Source: Halopenitus persicus
GTDB taxonomy: Archaea > Halobacteriota > Halobacteria > Halobacteriales > Haloferacaceae
Length of the DNA: 64,000 nucleotides
Reading direction: 5' to 3'
NCBI RefSeq assembly: GCF_900107205.1
Contig: NZ_FNPC01000005.1
Location: 1-64,000 of the forward strand
The translations under genes were made by a program, and so were the position numbers. Every line of letters begins with the position of its first letter. Position 1 is the stretch's first letter. Shown here one piece after another: positions 15,845 through 23,186 of this stretch. The notes below the pieces were generated by a model, which saw only the letters and a program-made list of their open reading frames with translations, was not told the origin of the DNA and did no database searches.

Positions 15845-17011
15845 ATGAAGTTCCAACTCACCGAAGAGCAACGACGTCTCCGTGACGAGGTCCGACGGTA
15901 CGCACAGGACGTCATCAAGCCGCAAGCGATCGAGTTAGACCACGCAGAGGAACATCCGACCGAAATCCTCAGCGACCTCAGTGACCGCGGATACACGGGC
16001 CTCACATTACCAGAAGAATACGGGGGAATGGGTGAGGGGATGCTCGAACTCGCGATCATCACCGAGGAATTGTCCGCTGTACTGATGCCCGTCGCAAGTG
16101 CGCTCGCCCTTCACCTCGGCGTCGCCGAAGCCATTCAACGGTTCGGCACTACGGAACAGCGGGATACCTACCTTCCGTCGATGGCGACGTATGACACCGT
16201 CGGGGCTCTCGGATTGAGTGAAGAAAATGCTGGAAGTGACAAGTCAGGGATCGAGACGACCGCCGAAAGAGAGGGTGACGAGTGGGTTTTGAATGGACAC
16301 AAACAGTGGATCACTAACTTCCTCCACGCTGATTACGTCCTTACGTACGCGAAAACTGGCCCCGAACGAGAGGGCCCCCACAACATTACCGCCTTCCTCG
16401 TTCCCACCGACGAGTTCGATGTCCAGGAGACCTGGGATACGTTCGGTGCTCGCACCGTGAAGTCTCCCAGAGCAACACTCTCAGACGTCCGAGTCCCGGA
16501 CCAGCAGCGAATCGGAGCGGTTGGAGAAGCCTACGTTCAGCGCAAAAACCTTCAGACGGGGGTGAACGTGCCAGCTCGTGGCGTCGGAATCGCACGTGCC
16601 GCGCTCGATGATACCGTCGCGTACACCAGCCAACGGGAGCAGTTCGACCACTCAATCGGTGATTTTCAGGGCGTCAAGTGGACGGTTGGTGAGATGGCTC
16701 AGCGGGTAGATACCGCACGACTGCTGACGCTGCGTGCAGCGGATCGTGCTGACCGGGGGCACGACACGGCCCGAGAGTTCAGTATGGCCAAGGTCCTTGC
16801 GACACAGGCAGCCGTGGACAACGCCAACGAAGCGATGCAACTTCACGGCGGCATCGGCTACACGACGGAAACGCACGTGGAGCGGTATCTCCGAGACGCT
16901 CGACTGCTGACGATTGCTGGCGGACCTAACGAAGGCCATAAGGATACAGTCGGTGACGAGGTTTACGCCGAACATCCAAGAGGAGCCTCGGACCATGACC
17001 GAGACATTTGA
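15845..17011 (+). CDS. Acyl-CoA-dehydrogenase-fold flavoprotein lacking the usual catalytic Glu
   Basis: 388 residues with the full ACAD layout: an N-terminal helical domain, GALGLSEENAGSD and HKQWITNF in the middle beta domain, and QFDHSIGDFQGVKW plus MQLHGGIGYTTETHVERYLRDARLLTI in the C-terminal domain. The canonical YEGTxE near the end reads AGGPNE (358-363), so the catalytic Glu is Gly359. The alternative position used by isovaleryl/long-chain enzymes (ERL before the GxA helix) reads KNLQTG, also without Glu. FAD binding looks intact, but the reaction may not be alpha,beta-dehydrogenation. It lies between HxlR and the gamma-lyase, overlapping the latter by 17 bp. Confidence 0.85.
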   Translation: MKFQLTEEQRRLRDEVRRYAQDVIKPQAIELDHAEEHPTEILSDLSDRGYTGLTLPEEYGGMGEGMLELAIITEELSAVLMPVASALALHLGVAEAIQRFGTTEQRDTYLPSMATYDTVGALGLSEENAGSDKSGIETTAEREGDEWVLNGHKQWITNFLHADYVLTYAKTGPEREGPHNITAFLVPTDEFDVQETWDTFGARTVKSPRATLSDVRVPDQQRIGAVGEAYVQRKNLQTGVNVPARGVGIARAALDDTVAYTSQREQFDHSIGDFQGVKWTVGEMAQRVDTARLLTLRAADRADRGHDTAREFSMAKVLATQAAVDNANEAMQLHGGIGYTTETHVERYLRDARLLTIAGGPNEGHKDTVGDEVYAEHPRGASDHDRDI

Positions 17012-18170
17012 ATTCGCAACTGAAGCGGTTCATCGAGGTGAAACGACTAGTGAACAGCAGTATCTCTCGGCGGACGTGGTTTCACCGATTCACTTGGCGA
17101 CACACCACGAAATGGAGGCACCTGGAGAGTTGAAAAACGGATACAAGTATTCCCGGTTCGGAAACCCGACCCGAGACGCACTGGAATCCCGGCTCGCTCA
17201 CCTCACAGGTGGATCAGAAGCTATTGCATTCAATTCCGGGACGGCAGCGATAACGACGGCCGCTCTCGCGCTCTGTGACCCTGGCGATCACTTCATAGCA
17301 TTTGATGGTGTATATGGCGGCACGAGGCTGCTTCTTGAAGACCTCTTCAGAGACGTGTTGGACGTGGAAGTGGAGTACGTGGATGCAAGAAGCCCTGAAA
17401 CCGTCGAAGAACACGTCAGAGAAGACACGGCCCTCTTCTGGATGGAATCACCGACGAATCCTCTGTTGAAGCTGTGTGATATAGCTGAACTGGCCGGCGT
17501 GGCTGATGCACACGAAGTCCCACTCTGCGTGGACAACACGTTTGCAACGCCGTATTTGCAACAACCACTGGAATTGGGTGCCGACGTCGTCGTTCATAGT
17601 ACGACAAAATACCTGAACGGTCACAGTGACTCGACAGGTGGTGCTGTCGCCACGAATGATCCAGCGATAGCAGAGAGGGTCTCAACGCTGCAAGAATACG
17701 TCTTCGGGAACGCATTATCACCATTCGACGCCTACCTGGTGCTACGAGGGATGAAGACGCTCCCACTCAGGATGGAGCAACACGAAGCGAACGCCCAGGC
17801 GATCGCGGGGTTCCTTGCTGACCACTCCAAGGTAGAGGAGGTGCACTATCCGGGACTCGAATCACATCCCCAACACGACCTCGCCGGACAACAAATGGAC
17901 GGATTCGGGGGAATCGTCTCGTTCGAATTAGAAGCTTCGGAAGCCGAAACTCGGGCTTTCATTGAGGAATTGGAGGTATTCACTGTAGCTGTGAGTCTCG
18001 GCGGGGTAGAATCCCTCGTTGACCATCCATGGACGATGTCTGCATCATTTATTTCGCCGGAAGAACGACGTGCTGCTGGGGTCTCCGACTCGTTAGTCCG
18101 AATGCCTGTGGGTATTGAGGATAAAACCGATTTGATCCAAGACGTCGAACAATCGCTTTCCCGAATGTAG
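16995..18170 (+). CDS. Cystathionine gamma-synthase/lyase family PLP enzyme
   Basis: 391 residues from ATG 16995, inside the end of the preceding gene. YSRFGNPTRDALESRLAHLTGG, ESPTNPLLKLCDI, VDNTFATP and HSTTKYLNGHSD with the PLP Lys205 are the Cys/Met-metabolism PLP family marks; PLP-phosphate contacts SGTAAI are present. Whether it acts as synthase, gamma-lyase or O-acetylhomoserine-type sulfhydrylase cannot be told by eye. In this operon, with a flavin reductase and an altered acyl-CoA dehydrogenase, a role in releasing sulfur or in thiol metabolism is plausible (inference). It is the last gene before a composition change. Confidence 0.9.
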   Translation: MTETFEFATEAVHRGETTSEQQYLSADVVSPIHLATHHEMEAPGELKNGYKYSRFGNPTRDALESRLAHLTGGSEAIAFNSGTAAITTAALALCDPGDHFIAFDGVYGGTRLLLEDLFRDVLDVEVEYVDARSPETVEEHVREDTALFWMESPTNPLLKLCDIAELAGVADAHEVPLCVDNTFATPYLQQPLELGADVVVHSTTKYLNGHSDSTGGAVATNDPAIAERVSTLQEYVFGNALSPFDAYLVLRGMKTLPLRMEQHEANAQAIAGFLADHSKVEEVHYPGLESHPQHDLAGQQMDGFGGIVSFELEASEAETRAFIEELEVFTVAVSLGGVESLVDHPWTMSASFISPEERRAAGVSDSLVRMPVGIEDKTDLIQDVEQSLSRM

Positions 18171-18263
18171 CATTCAGGATTATCCACTCGTCGACGGGAC
18201 AAACGAGCCATTTACGCGGCTGTAGACTCTGCCACCTGTTCTGAACCCCTCGATATCATTCAT

Positions 18264-18317
18264 CTCACGCCTGAAAGGTTGATTCGTTCGACTACCGGAC
18301 CTCAAGCCTGCAGCGCC
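18264..18317 (-). repeat. att-like repeat copy R3 (core plus 29-bp left arm), inverted
   Basis: Read on the minus strand, it starts with GGCGCTGCAGG, identical to the 3' end of the tRNA-Arg at 39478. CTT and an 11-nt spacer follow, then a 29-bp block (18264-18292) exactly matching 34607-34635. The segment on the far side of the core (18318 onward) is not shared with the other copies and may be the original chromosomal flank of the tRNA. It coincides with the AT-rich/GC-rich boundary. Confidence 0.7.
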
Positions 18318-18696
18318 GATCGAAATTCACTCGGGTCCGTTCCAACACCCACCAGCGGTAGAGCCGTTCAAATACTTTTTTCGGCCGTTTCACGCGTTCC
18401 AGTGATCTCCGTCGATTAGTTCTCATTCGGGTTGCGAACGCGGCCCCGTCACGCGGTTAGCTCCGCAAATGGAGGGGGTTTCGTGACTGATCGCCCCTAT
18501 CTCGCCTTCGTGACTCCGGTGAACCGCTGTACTGCGGGGGAAGAAACCGTCCCGCTCGAGGAACGCCGAAGCGAGCCCGCGAAGTCAGGTCCGTCATCGA
18601 CGTGGAGAACCCGGATCCGATGGCCCGCATTCCGGGAGGGGAAGAAACGGATTCGGGCCCCGATTCGCGTTCCCGACGCGTCATCGTGGCGGTGCA

Positions 18697-18703
18697 TTAT
18701 AAA
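18697..18703 (+). promoter_or_regulatory. TATA box of the 18727 gene
   Basis: TTATAAA in otherwise GC-rich DNA, 24-30 nt before ATG 18727. That is the archaeal distance for a leaderless transcript starting at or next to the ATG. It favours 18727 over the upstream GTG at 18718. Confidence 0.6.
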
Positions 18704-18726
18704 CGCGTTCGGCCGCAGTGCCTCGT

Positions 18727-20118
18727 ATGGCGCGTTCCACACTCGGCCAGTCGCTCACCCCGGCACTCGCTGCGTGGCGGGAGTTGGTGGCCGAGGGACC
18801 CACCGGTCCGGGAATCGATTTCTCCGAGACGAACCGCACGCGGCGCTGCCGGCGTCGGTGCGATGCGTTTCTCGCCGACCCATCACCGGAAACGTTCCGG
18901 GAGCTGTGGTCGGCGGACACGATGGCCAGCTACTGGGCCCCGAACGCCGCCGTCCTGCTCGGACCCGACGACGCGATCGACGCGTTACGCGACGTCTGTT
19001 CCGAGATGATCGCCGCCGAGGAGTTCGACCCGACGTGGACGGATCGACTCGCCGGATCCGGCGCCGCGTGGGGAGTGACCGAACTATATGCACGGCTCCA
19101 GGGCGGGACCGAGCCGATCCCGACGCTCGAGGCGCAAGCGGCGTTGCGGTCGCTGCGGGACGCGAGCGTCGAGACGCCCGCTGCGGTCGCGGCCGCGATC
19201 GCTGACTTCGCGCAGGACTACGAGTCGGCGGTCGGTCACGCGTCCGCGGGAACCGCGTATGAACTCCCCCGATACGCGGAGATCGACGAGTTCTTCCGGC
19301 TCGTGCAAACGACCGACCGCGAGACGATCGCCGCTCACGTGACGGGGCCGTACGCGGCGCTGTTCCGCCCGCTCATCGGCCACCGCGTCCATACTGGCGG
19401 GGCTGATCCGATCGAGTGGCAGGGCGTGGACGCGCTCATCGAGGCACACGTCGACGCCCGCGATTCGGGCGCGTACGACGACCTCGAGACCGCTCACTGG
19501 GGCGGCACGCACATCGAATCGTGGAAATGGCAGTTCGCGGACTACTTCGAGACCGTCATCCGCGCGGACTTCGATCCGACGGCCCTGACCGCGGCGGACG
19601 TGCCGCGGTTCCTCGCGGCGATCGAGGAGCCCGATGCGGAGTTCGACGCGGTGTCGAACGTCCCGGCGAAGATGATGGGCGGGCAGTTCCACCGGTTGAC
19701 CTGGCAGGACATCGTCGCACACTGTCGCGAGAACCCGGCCGAGGCCGCCGCGGTGCTCAGCGACCTCTACGACGAGACGCTCCCGATCGTCGATCGCCTC
19801 AACGAGTTTCACGAGTGCTTCCGTCACCTCACGACGCGGGACGAAAACGATCGGTCCCCCGGATCACTGCTCCGTGCCGCGACGGCACTGTTGATGTACG
19901 CGTATCCGGAGCGACACATCACGTTCCAGTATCAACGGATGGATGCCTTCTTCGCCGACTACTCGACGCTGGACGGCCTCGATGACGGGTTCAACGCCCG
20001 CCAGTACCGCGAGGTCGCGATCGCGTGTCGGGATCTCGCATCGAGGATCGAGGACCGGGCCGGGGACGCGTCGCTGATCGACGTCCAGACGCTCGTCTAC
20101 ATCGCCGACGACGCGTGA
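18727..20118 (+). CDS. Unknown protein; C-terminal part resembles the region before the AAA domain of McrB-like proteins
   Basis: 463 residues, soluble, with no Walker motif, signal or membrane segment. The middle has LTAADVPRFLAAIEEPDAEFDAV and the strand GQFHRLTWQDIVAHC. The last third (LLRAATALLMYAYPERHITFQYQRMDAFFADYSTLDGLDDGF..QYREVAIACRDLASRI..SLIDVQTLVYIA) recalls, from memory, the helical region that precedes the AAA GTPase domain in archaeal McrB-like restriction proteins. Here no ATPase domain follows. It converges on the AddA-like helicase-nuclease gene, so a DNA-related role is possible but unproven. Confidence 0.6.
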   Translation: MARSTLGQSLTPALAAWRELVAEGPTGPGIDFSETNRTRRCRRRCDAFLADPSPETFRELWSADTMASYWAPNAAVLLGPDDAIDALRDVCSEMIAAEEFDPTWTDRLAGSGAAWGVTELYARLQGGTEPIPTLEAQAALRSLRDASVETPAAVAAAIADFAQDYESAVGHASAGTAYELPRYAEIDEFFRLVQTTDRETIAAHVTGPYAALFRPLIGHRVHTGGADPIEWQGVDALIEAHVDARDSGAYDDLETAHWGGTHIESWKWQFADYFETVIRADFDPTALTAADVPRFLAAIEEPDAEFDAVSNVPAKMMGGQFHRLTWQDIVAHCRENPAEAAAVLSDLYDETLPIVDRLNEFHECFRHLTTRDENDRSPGSLLRAATALLMYAYPERHITFQYQRMDAFFADYSTLDGLDDGFNARQYREVAIACRDLASRIEDRAGDASLIDVQTLVYIADDA

Positions 20119-20245
20119 CCGAGTCCCGCGGAAGAACGTCGGGCCGCGCCGAGTCCGGCAGCGTGAGGGGACCGTTGTGAACCCGTGATCGGCTGCGCAG
20201 TCGGACGTGAATGGTCGGAAGCGAGGCGGCGAGGTGAAGCGATCG

Positions 20246-23152
20246 TCAGTCGTCGCTCCGCCGCGACCCCGTTTCCGCCTCCCGCACGATCCCTCGAATG
20301 CGGTCGAGCGAAAGCGGGTCGATCGACCGCCGAACGCCTACCCCAGTATACAGGATGCTGGCGTCGACCTCGCGGTCCGGATACGCCGCGCTGACGACGT
20401 GGTGGTAGACGCTGAGCTGCTTGCGGTATTCCGGCTCGGCGCGCCGGCCGTCGTCGGTCTTGTAGTCGACGACCTCGACGCGGTCCGGCGTCACGTGGAC
20501 GAGGTCGATCACGCCCGAGACGGTCACGCGCTCGCCGTCGACCGTCAGCGGGAGGTGTGCGTCCTCCTCGACCAGCAGCTCGCCGTCGAGGCCGTCGATG
20601 AACCGCGCGACGGTCTCCTCGTCGCCGTTCCGTGGCCCCTCGACGGTCTCGCCGAGCGCGTACGCCTCGGCGAACTCGTGGACCCGCGACCCGAACGCGG
20701 TGCCACGACGATCCGCTTCCGTCCCGCGGTTCGCGTCCGCCGAGACGTCCTCGGCCGCTTCAAACACGTCGTCGCGCATCAGCGTGTGCGGCGTGTGTCC
20801 CCGAGGACCCTCCGGGACGGGCATCTCGACCTGGAGCGCGGTTCGTTCGGACGGGCCCGGCGCGCGCCTCGTGACGTCGGGCGTGACCGACTCGATCTCG
20901 ACCGGGAGTTCCTCGAGGAACGTGTTCGGCTCGTCGCCCGCGGTGAAGACGACGTGGCTCTCGGCCCGCGTGATGGCGACGTAGAGGAGCCGACGTTCCT
21001 CGTCGTAATTCCGGGGGAGACATTTCCGGAGGACGTCGGTCCGCCAGTCGTCGTAGACGTGTGGCATTCCGTGCGCGTCCGCGGAGAATCTCTTCCGCTG
21101 CCGCAAGCCGACGGGATCGTCGTAGGTGATGACCCCGCCACCGCCGCCGCTCGGCGGGAATCGGCCGCGATTCATGTTCGCGAGGATGACGATGGGGTGC
21201 TCGAGGCCCTTCGTGGCGTGGATCGTCCGGACCGTCACCGAGTTCGTGCCGGCACCGGCGTGCACCTCGTGGGTACTCCCGGCCTCGATGCCGCGTTCGA
21301 TGAACCGGACCAGGTCGCCACGCGTCCGTGTCGTCGCGTCGTGGACCGACTGGAGCGTGTGGAGGACGACGTCGGCGGTCGGCCCGTCGTAGCCGTAGCG
21401 GGCGAACACGCGCCGTGCGACCCCGCCCAGCGTCTCCAGCGACCGCAGTTCCTCGCGGAACGCCGCCATGTTCTCGGGGTACGACTCACGTTCGAGGATC
21501 GCATCGACCTCGTCGATCGGATAGCCCGCTCGCTCGAGCACGACCGCCCAGCCGCGGTCGACGTCGTCCTCGAGGATGCGCAGCCAGGCGAGCAGGAGCT
21601 TCGCCTGGTCGGTTCGGAAGAGTTCAATGCCGCCCTCGTAGGCCATCGGCAGACCGTACTCCTCGGCGGTTCCGAGCAACTCGCGCCCGAAGTCACGAGT
21701 GCGCGTCAGCACCGCGACGTCGCCGTACTGCGGCGCCCGGAGGTCGCCGTCCTCGTTCTCGACACGGTAGTCCTCGTTACCGACGATCTCCCGTATCTTC
21801 GCCAGCACCGCCTCCTGCTCCTCGTCGCTCCGGATGGCTTCGATGGTGGTGTTCTCGTGGTCCGCGTTCGACTCCAGCGAGACGATTCGGTCGTCGACCG
21901 TCTCGACGTCGACGTCGTCGCGATTGGCCGCAGGGACTCGCAGGCCGTGTTCCGAGAAGTCGAGGATCGCCTGGGTGGAGCGATAGTTCTCGACGAGTTC
22001 GATGGTGGTGACGGGACTGGTCGGGAACGAGACGCGTTCGTGGTCGTCGTTCAGCTGCTCGACGAACCGATCGAGCCGGTCCTCGAACTCGACGATGTTG
22101 TCGACGTCGGCGTACTGGAAGCCGTAGATGCTCTGCTTCCAGTCCCCGACGACGCAGACGTTGTTCGTGCCCGCGAGCAGAAGTGCGAGTTTGAACTGGA
22201 TCTCGCTTGAGTCCTGGAACTCGTCGATCATCACGTACTCGAAGGCGACGTCGTCGCGTAGCTCGTGGTTCTCACGGAGCAGGACGAACGCGAACAGCTG
22301 GAGCATCCCGAAGTTCAGGTAGTTGCGCCGCAGCGCGAACCGGAGATACCCGTGATAGACGTCGTGGACGAACCGCTTCAGCTCCTCCCGGTCCGCCTCG
22401 AAGACCCGTCGCGCGAGCTCGTCGGGCACCTGCTTGCCGTTGCCGCGAATCTCCGACTTTTCGGGCGCGTCGGGCAGGTAGGTCTTGTTCCGCCCGTACC
22501 GGCCGAGCTTCGACCGGAGCACCGACTGTTTGCGCCCGCCGTTCCGCGGCTCGTTCAGCTCGTCGAACTGTCGTTTGAACGCCTCGAAGTCGCCGTCGAG
22601 GTGGCGCTCGCCGTCGCGGTACCAGCCATCAGCGTCGGGAAACACGCCCTTCGCTGCGAGCTGATTGATGAGGCCGAGCAGCTCGCTCGGGTTCGAGAGC
22701 GCGCGGAAGAGATCGTCGTACTCGGGATGGTCGTCGCTGAATCGGTCGATGAACTCCCCGAACAGCGCGTCCTCGACGAGTTCGTCCTCGACGATGCGCG
22801 TCGATCCGGTGATGCGGTCGTCGATGCCGAGATGGGTCGGCGCGGCGTGACCGTGCTCCTCGAGGAGGTCGTGGCACAGCGAGTGGAACGTCCGGATCGG
22901 CGCGTCCGCGAGTTCGCGCATCCCGTAAGGACAGTGGCCGACGATGCGCTCCTTCATCTCGGCGGCCGCGTTGGTCGTGAACGTCACCAACAGGACGTCC
23001 TCGGGCTCGACGTCGTCCTGCGAGACGATGTTCGCGTAGCGGCGCGTCACGGCGAACGTCTTGCCCGTTCCGGCGCCGGCGTCGACGAGATGGATCCCGT
23101 CCGTGCTCTCGATGAGTTCCCGTTGTCGGGCGTTCGGTTCGGGGTCGGTCAT
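20246..23152 (-). CDS. AddA/RecB-like UvrD-family helicase with C-terminal nuclease domain
   Basis: 968 residues from ATG 23152 (MTDPEPNARQRELI); the longer frame to 23260 is an overlap with the upstream gene. All SF1A motifs are visible: Q-motif NARQREL, Walker A DAGAGTGKT (24-32), Walker B MIDEFQDSS, GDWKQSIYGFQYAD, TIHATKGLEHP and RRLLYVAITRAE. The C-terminal part has a RecB-type nuclease: HEFAEAY, GVIDLVHV, VEVVDYKTD and KQLSVYHHV. Together they predict a helicase-exonuclease that processes double-strand breaks. The gene starts 34 bp after the AddB-like gene ends and is co-transcribed with it. Confidence 0.92.
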   Translation of the reverse strand: MTDPEPNARQRELIESTDGIHLVDAGAGTGKTFAVTRRYANIVSQDDVEPEDVLLVTFTTNAAAEMKERIVGHCPYGMRELADAPIRTFHSLCHDLLEEHGHAAPTHLGIDDRITGSTRIVEDELVEDALFGEFIDRFSDDHPEYDDLFRALSNPSELLGLINQLAAKGVFPDADGWYRDGERHLDGDFEAFKRQFDELNEPRNGGRKQSVLRSKLGRYGRNKTYLPDAPEKSEIRGNGKQVPDELARRVFEADREELKRFVHDVYHGYLRFALRRNYLNFGMLQLFAFVLLRENHELRDDVAFEYVMIDEFQDSSEIQFKLALLLAGTNNVCVVGDWKQSIYGFQYADVDNIVEFEDRLDRFVEQLNDDHERVSFPTSPVTTIELVENYRSTQAILDFSEHGLRVPAANRDDVDVETVDDRIVSLESNADHENTTIEAIRSDEEQEAVLAKIREIVGNEDYRVENEDGDLRAPQYGDVAVLTRTRDFGRELLGTAEEYGLPMAYEGGIELFRTDQAKLLLAWLRILEDDVDRGWAVVLERAGYPIDEVDAILERESYPENMAAFREELRSLETLGGVARRVFARYGYDGPTADVVLHTLQSVHDATTRTRGDLVRFIERGIEAGSTHEVHAGAGTNSVTVRTIHATKGLEHPIVILANMNRGRFPPSGGGGGVITYDDPVGLRQRKRFSADAHGMPHVYDDWRTDVLRKCLPRNYDEERRLLYVAITRAESHVVFTAGDEPNTFLEELPVEIESVTPDVTRRAPGPSERTALQVEMPVPEGPRGHTPHTLMRDDVFEAAEDVSADANRGTEADRRGTAFGSRVHEFAEAYALGETVEGPRNGDEETVARFIDGLDGELLVEEDAHLPLTVDGERVTVSGVIDLVHVTPDRVEVVDYKTDDGRRAEPEYRKQLSVYHHVVSAAYPDREVDASILYTGVGVRRSIDPLSLDRIRGIVREAETGSRRSDD

Positions 23153-23186
23153 CGCTCGGCCTCCGGACGCGCCAGCCGGTTTCCGT

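Larger units (their letters stand above)
18171..18726. other. Boundary region: att-like repeat, then GC-rich DNA with a promoter
   Basis: No gene is supported. The left part contains an inverted attachment-site-like repeat (separate entry, 18264-18317). To its left the DNA is AT-richer; to its right it becomes GC-rich within about 100 bp. The right end holds the promoter of the 18727 gene. Confidence 0.5.

Noticed and set aside
15845-17011. Naming the altered acyl-CoA dehydrogenase a 3-sulfinopropionyl-CoA desulfinase
   Set aside because: Loss of the Glu base fits, but the Arg I remember as important in that enzyme is not evident near residue 84 (Ala84 by simple count), and no CoA-transferase or thiol dioxygenase partner is nearby.
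20207-22210. 667-codon plus-strand open frame opposite the AddA-like gene
   Set aside because: Arg/Val/Asp-rich, with no hydrophobic core, motif or domain. It is the mirror of a GC-rich minus-strand gene whose helicase motifs are complete.
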